NCBI GenBank assembly: GCA_020851635.1
Contig: JADZCJ010000118.1
Span: forward strand, 54,622-118,621
Origin: Anaerolineae bacterium
GTDB taxonomy: Bacteria > Chloroflexota > Anaerolineae > UBA4142 > SHND01
Direction of reading: 5' to 3'
DNA: 64,000 bases
Shown here in pieces: positions 1-9,171 of the stretch. Both the position numbers and the translations under genes were made by a program. Every line of letters starts with the position of its first letter. Position 1 is the stretch's first letter. The notes beneath the pieces were generated by a model that saw only the letters and a list, made by a program, of their open reading frames with translations, did not search any database and was not told the origin of the DNA.

Positions 1-131
1 TCCTGCAGCGCATCATCGAGCAATTCCTGGTCCGCCCATATGCGCGCGGGCACGCGCATGTCGCGGCGATATTCGCGCGGGACCTGCCAAACAAACTCGT
101 TGATACGTTCCAGATCGTTTTTCGAAATCAT
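1..131 (-). CDS. rtcB: RNA ligase RtcB, N-terminal fragment cut by the window edge
   Basis: Only the first 43 or so codons are inside the window. Reading the minus strand from the ATG at 131 gives a protein beginning MISKNDLERINEFVWQVPRE and continuing with RVPARIWADQELLD, the typical start of RtcB, the GTP- and Mn-dependent ligase that joins 2',3'-cyclic phosphate and 5'-OH RNA ends. The start overlaps the stop of the archease gene by one base (TGATG), so the two are translationally coupled. Archease is the known activator of RtcB, which supports the call. No catalytic residue lies in the visible part. Confidence 0.85.
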   Translation of the reverse strand, partial: MISKNDLERINEFVWQVPREYRRDMRVPARIWADQELLDDALQ

Positions 132-529
132 CAGACATCCACCACAATAGTTGTTTCCCAACCCATTTCGGTCTGAACGATGTCGAGGTTATGGAACGTG
201 ACGGCTTTGATGAATTTGGTGGTGGGTTGCGAAGGCGCGCCGTGAATGGTAGCTTGCAGCTCTGTTTCGGTAAAGTGGGTGAGCACAAAGTTCTGATAGG
301 TCTCGCGCTTTGTCTCCTGGAGAAACAAGAGCTCGTTTAGCCAATTGACCAGCAGCGCCTGGCGGTCAATACCCTCGACCCGCACCTCGCGAGTAGTGGT
401 TGATTGGACATCGAGCGCGCCTTCGAGAGCAAAAATGGCGTATGCGGCGTTGGTAAAGAGTTCGGGGAGGGTCGGCGCCGTGACGCGAAATGCCCAATCG
501 GCGGTATGGTCAATTTCCTCGTACGACAT
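131..529 (-). CDS. Archease (RtcB activator)
   Basis: A 132-residue protein starting MSYEEIDHTADWAFRV, the hallmark archease N-terminus with the HTADW motif whose acidic residue takes part in calcium binding. Archease speeds up guanylation and turnover of RtcB during RNA repair or tRNA ligation. The full length matches the family. The gene overlaps the end of ribF by about 20 bases upstream and rtcB by one base downstream, so it sits at the distal end of the nusA-infB-truB-ribF transcript. Archease-RtcB pairs occur in archaea and some bacteria; the role in this organism (tRNA, mRNA or rRNA repair) cannot be read from the sequence. Confidence 0.88.
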   Translation of the reverse strand: MSYEEIDHTADWAFRVTAPTLPELFTNAAYAIFALEGALDVQSTTTREVRVEGIDRQALLVNWLNELLFLQETKRETYQNFVLTHFTETELQATIHGAPSQPTTKFIKAVTFHNLDIVQTEMGWETTIVVDV

Positions 530-1493
530 GGCTCAAAGGTTGGGCTGTGACGTGAGGTTCTCCCGGCGGGAGGTGGGACAGAATGGCGCGGGCATTTTGG
601 ACGTCAAGCGCCATCTGGTCCAACAGCGCCTGAATGCTGTCGAATTTCTCTTCGTCGCGCAAGCGTTCGATAAAAAAGACCTGGAGTTCCTCGCCATAAA
701 TCCAACGCGTGAAATCGAGAATATAGATTTCGACGAGCCGTTTGCCCCCGCCAAAAGTTGGACGAACGCCGATGCTCGCCGCGCCGTCAAACCAGTCGCT
801 CCCGAGACGCACCCGCACCGCATAGATGCCGTTGGCAGGAATCAGTTTTTTGTCGGGAATTTCCAGATTGGCGGTCGGGTAACCCAGTTCTCGCCCGCGG
901 TGGTCGCCGTGGATTACGTTGCCCTGCAACATTGGATAACGTCCCAGCAAGTCCGATGCGGTTGCCACATCGCCCGCGGCGACCAATTCGCGGAGACGTG
1001 TGCTCGAAATAATGCCATCCGGGACCGGGGATGGTTCCACCACCGTAACCGTATAGCCAAACTCTTTGCCCAAATCTCGCAGTACCGGAATCGTCCCTTC
1101 GCGCTTGTGTCCAAGGGCGAAATTGGGTCCGCAGACGAGTTCGACGAAATTGAGATGATTCTTGAGCAACTCGATAAATTCACGGGCGCGTAAACGCGAC
1201 TGTTCGAGCGAAAAGGGAAAAACGACCACGTAATCTGTGCCCAGATTTGCCAGCAGGGTGAGCCGCTCTTCCAAAGTGCTCAACAACAGCATGGGCGATT
1301 CGGGACGAAGGACCAGACGCGGGTGCGGATTGAGCGTCACGATTACGCTTGCGGCATTTTTCTCGCGCGCATGTTTAATTACAGTGCGAATGAGCTGCGC
1401 GTGTCCGCGGTGCAGCCCGTCAAATGAGCCGATGGTGACAACACTGGGGCGGGAAATTTGAACATCGGAAAGGGTGCGATAAATCTCGGTCAT
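510..1493 (-). CDS. ribF: Bifunctional riboflavin kinase / FAD synthetase
   Basis: A 327-residue protein that makes FMN and then FAD from riboflavin in the cytoplasm. Residues 20-31 (TIGSFDGLHRGH) are the nucleotidyltransferase HxGH-type motif of the FAD synthetase half, and ISSTRLR at 162-168 is its second signature. The kinase half starts near 185 and shows GRELGYPTANL at 200-210, the flavokinase PTAN motif. Length is normal for bacterial RibF. The start ATG overlaps the truB stop (ATGA), so the genes are coupled; the truB-ribF order is widely conserved in bacteria. Nothing odd is seen. Confidence 0.95.
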   Translation of the reverse strand: MTEIYRTLSDVQISRPSVVTIGSFDGLHRGHAQLIRTVIKHAREKNAASVIVTLNPHPRLVLRPESPMLLLSTLEERLTLLANLGTDYVVVFPFSLEQSRLRAREFIELLKNHLNFVELVCGPNFALGHKREGTIPVLRDLGKEFGYTVTVVEPSPVPDGIISSTRLRELVAAGDVATASDLLGRYPMLQGNVIHGDHRGRELGYPTANLEIPDKKLIPANGIYAVRVRLGSDWFDGAASIGVRPTFGGGKRLVEIYILDFTRWIYGEELQVFFIERLRDEEKFDSIQALLDQMALDVQNARAILSHLPPGEPHVTAQPLSHVVRGN

Positions 1494-2362
1494 TTCAATA
1501 CTTTGTGTGGTTTTAGTTGGGAATCAGCCGATCGTTCGAGAATGGCAAAAAACTCATCGCGCTCATCATACGCGCACACAAGGGACGTAGTCAAATCATG
1601 CGGGACAGCAATAAATTGGCCGTTGCGCACGGCGCGCGCTTGTGCCGCCTGTAAATGGATCCTGTCAAATTGCGGCACGATGGCATCCATCGGCAGGAGC
1701 AGAGTCGCGAGGGTGTTTGCGGCGACAGCGTCGGCGAGGCGTTCGAGCGTGAGCGCGGATTCGATCGTAAAAATGCCGCTTGCCGTACGACGCAGCGCGG
1801 CGAGGTGCGCCACGGTGTCCAGTTTTGCGCCGAGATCGTGCGCCAGCGAACGGATGTAGGTCCCCTTGCTGCAATGCACATCAAAGGAAACGCGCGCGCC
1901 GTCAATTTCCACATTGTTTATAGAAAAGAACTCGACGGCACGCGGCTGCATTTCCATCCGGACTCCCGCGCGCGCCATCTTGTACGCGCGCTTGCCCTGA
2001 ATCTGGATGGCAGAATGGGCAGGCGGGATCTGGTCTTGTTTGCCGACAAAGGACCGGAGCGCGTCCAGGATTTCGTGGGGCGAGCGGGTCCCGTCCTGTG
2101 TTGCGACGACACGCCCTGTCGCATCATAGGTATCCGTCTCGCTGCCCAGCTGAACGGTTGCGCGATATTTTTTGTCCTGGTCAACGATGTATTCCGAAAG
2201 ACGGACCGCGCTGTCGAGGAGGACCAGGAGGACGCCCGTCGCCATGGGGTCGAGCGTGCCCGCATGACCGACGCGGTCCTCGCCGGTGATTTTTCGAACG
2301 CGGTGCACCGCCGAGTGCGAGGAAAGCCCCTGGGGTTTATCGAGGATTAGCAGCGCATTCAT
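1490..2362 (-). CDS. truB: tRNA pseudouridine(55) synthase TruB
   Basis: A 290-residue protein that converts U55 of the tRNA T-loop into pseudouridine. It begins MNALLILDKPQGLSSH, the conserved TruB start, so I prefer this ATG to one 12 codons upstream. The catalytic aspartate lies in GHAGTLDPMATG, about residue 38. The C-terminal part fits a PUA-like domain. It lies directly downstream of nrnA and overlaps ribF by four bases. Full length, no defects seen. Confidence 0.95.
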   Translation of the reverse strand: MNALLILDKPQGLSSHSAVHRVRKITGEDRVGHAGTLDPMATGVLLVLLDSAVRLSEYIVDQDKKYRATVQLGSETDTYDATGRVVATQDGTRSPHEILDALRSFVGKQDQIPPAHSAIQIQGKRAYKMARAGVRMEMQPRAVEFFSINNVEIDGARVSFDVHCSKGTYIRSLAHDLGAKLDTVAHLAALRRTASGIFTIESALTLERLADAVAANTLATLLLPMDAIVPQFDRIHLQAAQARAVRNGQFIAVPHDLTTSLVCAYDERDEFFAILERSADSQLKPHKVLK

Positions 2363-2404
2363 GGAACGACAGAGGAATGGGGCGGACCGAGCCGACACGA
2401 AAGC

Positions 2405-3370
2405 TCAGACGCCCGTTTCGGCGCGCACGGTATTCAACACGCGTTCTGCCGCCGTTGAGAGGGGTGCGGGCAAGAGAGCGCCCGCCGCTTGTTTATGTCC
2501 GCCGCCGCCGAGACGTGTGGCGACCCCGGAAATGTCCACATGGGCGCGCGAACGCAAACTAAGGTCTATGCTGCCGTCTTGTTTTTCGGTGAGGACAAAA
2601 GCAATGTCTGCGTCGGCGACGGTCAGGAGCTGGGTCACGATGCCGTTGGTGCCGCTGCCATTGAGACCGAGCGCCTTTTGCGTCTTGAAATCCAGCTGCG
2701 TCCAAATTATGCCGCCCTCCAGTTTGGAATGTTCGATGGCATAGCCCAGCGCGCGCAGCGCGGCGTACGAGCGGCGGCTATAAACACGATCAATGATCTG
2801 GGGGATATCGGCGCCATGCCGAAGCAGTTTTGTTGCCTTGTTCAATGTTTCGGGGGTCGTCGAGCCGGTTCGAAAACACATCGTATCGGTGACGATGCCC
2901 GTAAGCAGCGCCTGGGCGACATCTTGCGTGATTGGCGCGTCGAGCGCGCAGATGACATCGAACACGATTTCGGCGGTGGAGGCAGCTGTGGTGTCCACAA
3001 GATTGAGGTCGCCAAATGGTTCATTGGTGACGTGGTGGTCAATCAAGATGACGGGGCGTGTGCCGCTCCTGGCGCGGTTGAGCGCCTTGCCGTAGCGTTT
3101 GGAATCACTGCCGTCCACATAGACAAACACGTCCTGGTCTCCCGGCTCGTGCGCGGCGATCTCGTGAAACCCTTGTAGGAAATTCAGATTTGAGGGGACT
3201 TGATCATCCAGCGAGACGGTCACGCGCTTGCCCAGCAGGCGCAAAGCGTGCGCCAGCGCCAATTGGGAGCCGACGCAATCGCCGTCGGGTTGGATGTGTG
3301 CGGCGATAAAGACGCTGTCGGCGTTTTTTAATGTGGTGACAACCTTTTTTATAACTTGCGAATCTGCCAT
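2405..3370 (-). CDS. nrnA: DHH-family oligoribonuclease / pAp phosphatase (NrnA-type)
   Basis: A 321-residue DHH phosphoesterase. Metal-binding motifs are HIQPDGDCVGS (residues 25-35), VDGSD (85-89) and DHHV (111-114); the DHHA1 domain motif GGGHKQAAG lies near 289-297. NrnA degrades short RNA oligonucleotides and removes phosphate from pAp. The start at MADSQVIKK is chosen because the upstream 21 codons look non-coding and the domain begins here. It stands between infB and truB, where bacteria often have rbfA then nrnA; rbfA is absent. Assignment to NrnA rather than another DHH enzyme rests on motifs plus context. Confidence 0.87.
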   Translation of the reverse strand: MADSQVIKKVVTTLKNADSVFIAAHIQPDGDCVGSQLALAHALRLLGKRVTVSLDDQVPSNLNFLQGFHEIAAHEPGDQDVFVYVDGSDSKRYGKALNRARSGTRPVILIDHHVTNEPFGDLNLVDTTAASTAEIVFDVICALDAPITQDVAQALLTGIVTDTMCFRTGSTTPETLNKATKLLRHGADIPQIIDRVYSRRSYAALRALGYAIEHSKLEGGIIWTQLDFKTQKALGLNGSGTNGIVTQLLTVADADIAFVLTEKQDGSIDLSLRSRAHVDISGVATRLGGGGHKQAAGALLPAPLSTAAERVLNTVRAETGV

Positions 3371-3467
3371 AATATCGCGGATAGGGCATAGGGATGATGT
3401 GAACAGAACGAACGCCGTTCTCATCATCCTCAACTGGTCCGCTTTCCAGGGTGTGTTGGCATTTCGT

Positions 3468-3497
3468 CGGCGGGGTGTTCAGTTGAACGCCCCGCCG
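3468..3497. other. Strong stem-loop between infB and nrnA
   Basis: Fourteen-base arms (3468-3481 and 3484-3497, one T-G pair) separated by two bases. There is no T-run on the minus strand just after it, so it is more likely an mRNA processing or stability hairpin inside the operon than a terminator. The 172-base gap between infB and nrnA holds nothing else I can support. Confidence 0.4.
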
Positions 3498-3542
3498 ATG
3501 GAATATCAATCATGGATGGGCGAGTACGAGAGTGTGCCCGTA

Positions 3543-5990
3543 CTAGCTTACGCGCTCTTTTTTGTAGAACTCGATCACGTCGCCTTCTTGCAGGTCATTG
3601 AATCCCTCAAGACTGATGCCGCACTCGTAACCTTCGGCGACTTCTTTGACATCATCGGTAAAGCGTTTGAGCGAGCTGAGCTTGCCCGTGAATAATTCTT
3701 TTTGCCCGCGCAGCACTTTGGCAGTCTCTGTACGCGAGATCGTGCCTTTGATAACACGCGATCCCGCGACCACGTTCTTTTTGACGTTAAAGATTTTCAA
3801 AACCTGGGCGCGACCTGTGAGCACGTCCTTGTATTCGGGCTCGAGCATGCCCTTGAGCGCCTTGTCAATGTCTTCGATCACTTTGTAGATAATGTTGTAT
3901 TTGCGGACATCTACCTTTTCTTGTTCAGCCAGATTTTCGGCAGCGCCTTCGAGGGCGACGTTAAAGGCGATGATGATCCCTTGAGAGGCGGCGGCGAGCA
4001 TCACGTCCGCCTGCGTCACGTTGCCGATGCCCTGGCGCACGATCTTGACGTGCAAGTTGCCGTCACCGAGTCTTTCCAGTGAAGAGACAATGGGTTCCAG
4101 TGAACCCGCCACGTCGGCTTTGACCAAAAGGTTTAGCTCTTTGATCGAACCCTCTTTGAATTTGGCGTACAAATCGTTCAATGTCACGGTAGAACTTTTG
4201 ACCTGTTTGGCTTTACGCGCCTGCACGCGTTGATAGGCGCGGGTGCGCGCCTCATGCTCGGTGGCGACTTCTTCGAACGACTCGCCTGCGGGCGGCACAT
4301 CGCTCAGCCCGGTCACGACGACCGGGGTGGAAGGTCCGGCGTGTTCGATGGTTGCGCCGCGCTCGTCAAACATGGCGCGAATTTTGGCATATGCTTCGCC
4401 GATGAGAATAAAGTCGCCGACGTTCAGCGTGCCTTCGCGCACGAGCATGGTGGCGGTCGGACCCTGCTGTTTGTCGAGACGCGATTCGATGATCACACCG
4501 GTCGAGAGTTTGTCGGGATTTGCTTTCAAGTCGGCGAGTTCAGCGACGAGCAGGATGTTTTCCAGCAGGTCATCGAGACCGATCTTTTGCTTGGCGGAAA
4601 TCGGGACTACGGTCACTTCGTCCTTGCCGCCATAAACTTCCAGTCCAATTTCGGCGAGCTGCTGTTTTACGCGCTCCGGGTTTGCGGTGGGGCGGTCAAT
4701 CTTGTTCATTGCCACGATGATTGGCACCTGGGCTGCGCGGGCATGTTCGATTGCCTCGCGCGTCGTCGGCATGACGCCGTCATCCGCCGCGACGACAATG
4801 ACGGCAATATCGGTCGCCCTGGCGCCGCGCGCGCGCATTGCAGTAAACGCTTCGTGACCCGGCGTATCGAGAAACGTGATTCTTTTGTCGTTGTACTCAA
4901 TCTGGTATGCGCCGATATGCTGTGTGATGCCGCCAAATTCGCCGCCGACTACGTTGGTGTGCCGAATCGCATCCAACAATGACGTTTTGCCGTGATCAAC
5001 ATGACCCATCACCGTGACTACGGGCGGGCGCGGTTTCATGGCTCGAAGCTCTTCTTCGGTGTAATCCACCTTTTTTGGAATCGAGCTGAGGATGGTGACG
5101 GATTCCTCGACCACTTCGGGTTTTTCTTCTTTGACTTGAAAGCCCAATTCTTCGGCGATCAGAGCTGCCGTGTCAAAGTCAATCGTTTGGGTGATATTTG
5201 CCATGACACCGTTTGCCATCAGTTTCTTGATGATGTCAATTGGCGTGAGTTTCAACGATGTCGCCAAATCGCGGACAGTGAGCATTGCGGGCAAGACCAC
5301 GACCTGAGGCACGGCAAGTTTGACAGGCGCAGGCGCAGCGATGGGGCGGGGGCTGCCGGGGCGCGTGCCGGTCTGTAGTCGAGAGCCGCCCTGTGGCGGG
5401 CGTGCGCCGGTCTGCGGACGGGAGCCGCTCTGCGGTGGACGTGTGCCGCCCTGCGGACGCGAACCACCCTGCGGTGGGCGTGTGCCACCCTGCGGACGTG
5501 AACCACCCTGCGGCGGACGGGAGCCGCCTGGTGGACGCGAGCCACTCTGCGGGGACCGATTGCCGCCCTGTGCCGGGGGTCTGTTTTGACCAAAAGAGGG
5601 ACGTGGTCCCGTGCTGCTCCCTGTGCCCGTACGTTGGGGCGGCCGAGAACCGGATTGTGAGGAAGAACCGGGGCGCGGGGCGCCGGTGCGAGATGCGCCG
5701 GTCCCCGTTCCGGAGGGACGCGTTGTTCCTGACGATGGGCGGGGTGAACTGCTGCGTGACGCGCCGCTGCCGGATGGACGTGCGGCGCCGGAACCGGAAG
5801 GCCGTGGCGCGCCCGAGCCGGAGCTGGCAGAGCGCGGCGCGGCAGGTGATGCTGCGGGTTTTGGCGAAGTGGGTGCGGCGGCGCGCGGCTTGGGGGCAGC
5901 GGCGTTGGTGGTATCGGCAGGTTTCTTGTCGGCGCTTGAATTATCTATTTGAGCGTCACCGGTTGGATTAGGGGTCAATTCGTCAGCCAT
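3543..5990 (-). CDS. infB: Translation initiation factor IF-2
   Basis: An 815-residue GTPase that brings initiator tRNA to the 30S subunit. Residues 1-220 are a low-complexity Ala/Pro/Ser/Gly/Arg tail with tandem GGSRPPQ- and GGTRPPQ-like units at about 143-212. The conserved IF2_N module follows (near 235-280). GTPase motifs are GHVDHGKTS (G1, 329-337), DTPGHE (G3, 375-380) and NKID (G4, 429-432). The C-terminal domains are complete, ending near [14 protein letters not shown] ribosome-binding site precedes the ATG. ylxR and nusA lie upstream as in most bacteria. The long repeated N-terminus is the only unusual part. Confidence 0.97.
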   Translation of the reverse strand: MADELTPNPTGDAQIDNSSADKKPADTTNAAAPKPRAAAPTSPKPAASPAAPRSASSGSGAPRPSGSGAARPSGSGASRSSSPRPSSGTTRPSGTGTGASRTGAPRPGSSSQSGSRPPQRTGTGSSTGPRPSFGQNRPPAQGGNRSPQSGSRPPGGSRPPQGGSRPQGGTRPPQGGSRPQGGTRPPQSGSRPQTGARPPQGGSRLQTGTRPGSPRPIAAPAPVKLAVPQVVVLPAMLTVRDLATSLKLTPIDIIKKLMANGVMANITQTIDFDTAALIAEELGFQVKEEKPEVVEESVTILSSIPKKVDYTEEELRAMKPRPPVVTVMGHVDHGKTSLLDAIRHTNVVGGEFGGITQHIGAYQIEYNDKRITFLDTPGHEAFTAMRARGARATDIAVIVVAADDGVMPTTREAIEHARAAQVPIIVAMNKIDRPTANPERVKQQLAEIGLEVYGGKDEVTVVPISAKQKIGLDDLLENILLVAELADLKANPDKLSTGVIIESRLDKQQGPTATMLVREGTLNVGDFILIGEAYAKIRAMFDERGATIEHAGPSTPVVVTGLSDVPPAGESFEEVATEHEARTRAYQRVQARKAKQVKSSTVTLNDLYAKFKEGSIKELNLLVKADVAGSLEPIVSSLERLGDGNLHVKIVRQGIGNVTQADVMLAAASQGIIIAFNVALEGAAENLAEQEKVDVRKYNIIYKVIEDIDKALKGMLEPEYKDVLTGRAQVLKIFNVKKNVVAGSRVIKGTISRTETAKVLRGQKELFTGKLSSLKRFTDDVKEVAEGYECGISLEGFNDLQEGDVIEFYKKERVS

Positions 5991-6307
5991 TCCATCCTCG
6001 CTTTAACAAGCATTTGCTCACAAACGAACAGCGCGAAAGAAAATCGGCGGGTCGCCGTGAACAAACAATTGTACAGTCAGAACGCTGCAATGGAAGGCGC
6101 CACGCGAAAAACGCGCGGTTGCATGCCATGTGCAGCCGTCGTGAAAGATATTAAATTCAGAAAGTGAGGACTGGATGCGCGGACGCAAATGGGGACGCGT
6201 CGTGGACGAACGAGGGGAAAAGGAACGATGGCACAGCTCAAATCATCGTCATGTTCTCCTCACATTGCCGGTGCGCGTCGTGCAGCCAGCCAAATTCAGC
6301 CAGGTCT
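5991..6307. other. 317-base gap between ylxR and infB, no gene seen
   Basis: Many bacteria have a small L7Ae-like gene (ylxQ) here. I see no minus-strand reading frame of useful length or L7Ae-like sequence. A TACAAT hexamer is readable on the minus strand near 6070 but has no good -35 partner. Only the GAGG ribosome-binding site of infB, just above 5990, is clear. Confidence 0.5.
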
Positions 6308-6667
6308 TCACTTGATCTGATGCGCCGCTTGATTCGGAGCGCGGCGCGGCTCGGTCGGTGTACCTTTCATTTCAGTTTCCGTTGCGTCGTGCGCGGGAAA
6401 CGTCTTGGCCAATTCAATCAGAGCTTGCAAGTCGGTCGGCGCAAGCGCCGACTCTAGTTTTAGCGCATGCTTTAGTGTGCCGGGCGCGCCAATCACGGCT
6501 TGAAAACATTCGCGGGATTTGTGAACATAGGTCCCGCGTCCATTTTTTTTGCCCGTCGGGTCTGCAATCACAGCGCCTTCCGGTGTGCGGACAAGACGTA
6601 TCAGTTCACGCTTGTTGGTCACATTGCGGCAGCCGATGCAGGTGCGTCGGGGGATGTGCTTTGCCAT
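6308..6667 (-). CDS. ylxR: YlxR/RnpM family RNA-binding protein (DUF448)
   Basis: A 119-residue basic protein starting MAKHIPRRTCIGCRN; the RTCIGCR motif, followed by LIRLVR and GRGTYVHKSRECF, is diagnostic of YlxR. In Bacillus the homologue binds RNase P RNA and modulates its activity. It lies between nusA and infB, its standard position. The last 30 or so residues (TEPRRAPNQAAH...) are an extra low-complexity tail. Full domain present. Confidence 0.92.
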   Translation of the reverse strand: MAKHIPRRTCIGCRNVTNKRELIRLVRTPEGAVIADPTGKKNGRGTYVHKSRECFQAVIGAPGTLKHALKLESALAPTDLQALIELAKTFPAHDATETEMKGTPTEPRRAPNQAAHQIK

Positions 6668-6716
6668 GCAAGATTGCGGATAAGGGTTACGACCGGACAG
6701 TCCCTTGATCCCTTTT

Positions 6717-8276
6717 TTATTCCTCGTCTACAGTCTCTTGCTCGTCCGCTGTCGCCTCATCATCCAGTTCCTGGTCTTGTTCGTCCAACTCGTCCAGCCA
6801 ATCGTTCTTGCCGCCTTTGTGTTTCTTTTGGGCGACAACCTTACCCGCCTTGGGGTCAAAGACAAGCGTCTGGCGTTTGCGGCGGTCCTCTTTGAGTTTG
6901 CGGGTGCGTTCGTCGTCTTCCGGATTGTCGCGGTTGTCCTCTTGGATCTGGCGTTCTTCAAATTGACGGAGCGCTTCGGCAAAGGGAATTTCTTCTTCGG
7001 GTTCCGGTTCGGGCTCCGGCGCGGGAGCGACCGCAAGAGGAGTCTCGACGCGCGCGGCGGACGCCGGCTCGCCGGGTTGCGCCGGTTTGGCGTCCTCAGG
7101 CGCAGTCCCGACCAAGTCCGTCGGCGTTTCCGGAACGGACTCGATGTCGGTCTCGACTTGGGTGATGATTTGCTGAGCAGCGAGCACCGCTTCCTGCTCC
7201 ATCTGACGCCGCATGACATCTTCGTTTACTTGCGCCTCGCTCTTGATGTCAATGCGCCAGCCCGTCAGTTTTGCGGCGAGCCGCGCGTTCTGCCCTTCTT
7301 TGCCAATCGCGAGCGACAATTGTTTATCGGCGACGATCACGGTTGCGACCTTGTCGCCATCCTCATCCTCGGTCAGGGTCACCTGGGTCACTTTGGCGGG
7401 CGAAAGCGCGCTGGCGATAAAAATCTGCGGATTCGGGTTCCATTCGATCACGTCAATTTTTTCGCCCGACAATTCGTTCACAATCGCCTGGATCCGCACC
7501 CCGCGCTGCCCGACGCACGCGCCGACGGGGTCAATGCCGTCCTGTGTTGCGGCGACGGCGACTTTACTGCGCTGACCCGCTTCGCGCGCGATGGACTTGA
7601 TCTCTACCAAGCCGTTGAAAATTTCCGGAACTTCGATTTCGAGCAGACGGCGCAGCATGTTGCGATGCGTGCGCGAGAGCATGACCTGGGGACCGCGCGA
7701 CGATTTGTTGACCTCGATAATCAACGCGCGAATCTTTTGGTTGTGCCGATATCGTTCGGTGGGAATCTGTTCGTTTTTGGGCAGGACCCCCTCAAGGCGC
7801 CCCAGGTCAATGGTGAGGTTGCCCTGTTCGATAGTTTTGACGGTGCCTTGAACAATTTCACCCTCTCGCTCGTGAAAGGTGGTGTAGAGGGTGTCGCGCT
7901 CGGCTTCGCGGATGCGCTGTAGGACGACCTGCTTGGCAGTTTGCGCGGCGATGCGCCCAAAGTTGTCGGGCGTGGACTCGATGGCGACTTGGCCCCCGAG
8001 GTCTGCCATCGGATCAATTTCGCGCGCCCTGTCGAGGGTGATTTCTGCGCGCGGATCCAACACATTTTCCACGACCGTTTTCTGGGCAAAGATTTTTACT
8101 TTGCCGCTGCTCGGGTCAATTTTTGCGGAAATGTTGGTGGAGCCGCCGTAATTCCGTTTGTATGCCGAAACGAGCGCCTGTTCCACAGCGCCGAGTACTG
8201 TCTCTTTGGACAAGCCGCGTTCCGTGCAAATTTGTGCGATTGCGACGATAAAATCGTTTTTGGTTGCCTGCGCCAT
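6717..8276 (-). CDS. nusA: Transcription termination/antitermination factor NusA
   Basis: A 519-residue protein that binds RNA polymerase and nascent RNA. The N-terminal polymerase-binding domain (residues 1-125), the S1 domain (about 130-200) and two KH domains (about 200-345, with [14 protein letters not shown] and [12 protein letters not shown] motifs) are all present. The last 150 residues are a Glu/Asp/Pro-rich tail rather than ordered NusA repeats. It is the first gene of the nusA-ylxR-infB transcript. rimP, which normally precedes nusA, is not upstream; the next gene is an unrelated membrane protein. Confidence 0.95.
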   Translation of the reverse strand: MAQATKNDFIVAIAQICTERGLSKETVLGAVEQALVSAYKRNYGGSTNISAKIDPSSGKVKIFAQKTVVENVLDPRAEITLDRAREIDPMADLGGQVAIESTPDNFGRIAAQTAKQVVLQRIREAERDTLYTTFHEREGEIVQGTVKTIEQGNLTIDLGRLEGVLPKNEQIPTERYRHNQKIRALIIEVNKSSRGPQVMLSRTHRNMLRRLLEIEVPEIFNGLVEIKSIAREAGQRSKVAVAATQDGIDPVGACVGQRGVRIQAIVNELSGEKIDVIEWNPNPQIFIASALSPAKVTQVTLTEDEDGDKVATVIVADKQLSLAIGKEGQNARLAAKLTGWRIDIKSEAQVNEDVMRRQMEQEAVLAAQQIITQVETDIESVPETPTDLVGTAPEDAKPAQPGEPASAARVETPLAVAPAPEPEPEPEEEIPFAEALRQFEERQIQEDNRDNPEDDERTRKLKEDRRKRQTLVFDPKAGKVVAQKKHKGGKNDWLDELDEQDQELDDEATADEQETVDEE

Positions 8277-8334
8277 ATAACGTGCCCAAAGCGTGTCAGA
8301 CCGCGTCTGTCATACTTTGTCTCTATCAACAAAG

Positions 8335-8357
8335 AACAGTCGGGGGCGCCGACTGTT
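8335..8357. other. Stem-loop upstream of nusA
   Basis: Nine-base arms 8335-8343 and 8349-8357 with a five-base loop, followed on the plus strand by CAG and eight A. On the minus strand only a weak CTTTGTTG follows, so it is a poor terminator for the upstream membrane gene (stop at 8423); it could equally belong to the nusA leader. Confidence 0.35.
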
Positions 8358-8422
8358 CAGAAAAAAAACGAGCGAGGTTGAATAGCCAAATTATATGCAA
8401 AAGGGTTGTTTTTGCAAATCGC

Positions 8423-9097
8423 TCAGAGTTTAGAAGGCGCGGGCGCTGGTGACGTCGGTTGCCCGGTTTTTTTGCGCTCCCCGCGTCGCCAGACGCTGGT
8501 TTGATAAACGATTCCAACGAGCATGGTAATCAACCACATATAGGCGCTGAGGGGCGAATTTAGATCGAGCTTGAACGCATCTACCAGCATCTTGGAACCG
8601 AGCATGACGGACAGAATGATCATGGTCTCGGCGGGTTGATTAATTGCAATGACGGCGATGATGGCGCCGGCGACAATCACCAAAGTTCGGCGGACCGGCT
8701 CGGGCAGCTCGAACGCAAACAGGTGCAGGATGATCACAAGGAAAAACGCCCCGGTCGAAAAACCAACCACCGCGCTTGCCGCGCGGGGAAAGCGCAGTGA
8801 GCAAATCACGCCTGCCAAAGCAGAGACGATGAACCAGAAAACCAGCAGGAGAGCTATCTGAAGCTGAGACTGGGTTGGTTCACCGACGCTTTCGAGCCCC
8901 AAGTCGAACTGCATACTGCCCTGTGCCAGCATATCGAGCGCGTTGGGGTCAAGCAAAGCTCCCAGCAATACAATCGCCGATGTTGCAAATACAAATGCCC
9001 CCAGAATCCAAAAGAGCCGACGCCCGAACAATACAAAGATCAAGCCGACTCCGAATTGGAGGGCAAAATCAACTATGATCTCTATGTTCTGTTCCAT
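8423..9097 (-). CDS. Multi-pass membrane protein of unknown function (DUF4203/TM7S3-like)
   Basis: A 224-residue protein with six or seven hydrophobic segments (for example GVGLIFVLFGRRLFWILGAFVFA, written here as residues about 16-38) and a short polar Pro/Ala tail. The glycine- and alanine-rich helices resemble the DUF4203/TMEM198 group, but I cannot name a function. A GAGG motif seven bases before the ATG supports the start. It follows the holin/ABC1 kinase gene on the same strand and ends 147 bases before nusA. It may be cotranscribed with the kinase. Confidence 0.6.
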   Translation of the reverse strand: MEQNIEIIVDFALQFGVGLIFVLFGRRLFWILGAFVFATSAIVLLGALLDPNALDMLAQGSMQFDLGLESVGEPTQSQLQIALLLVFWFIVSALAGVICSLRFPRAASAVVGFSTGAFFLVIILHLFAFELPEPVRRTLVIVAGAIIAVIAINQPAETMIILSVMLGSKMLVDAFKLDLNSPLSAYMWLITMLVGIVYQTSVWRRGERKKTGQPTSPAPAPSKL

Positions 9098-9171
9098 AAA
9101 TCTGCCTCGCCTGATGATTCAAGCATAGGTTTGGGCAATTGATGTCATATGTTCCATCACATGCCCTCGCT

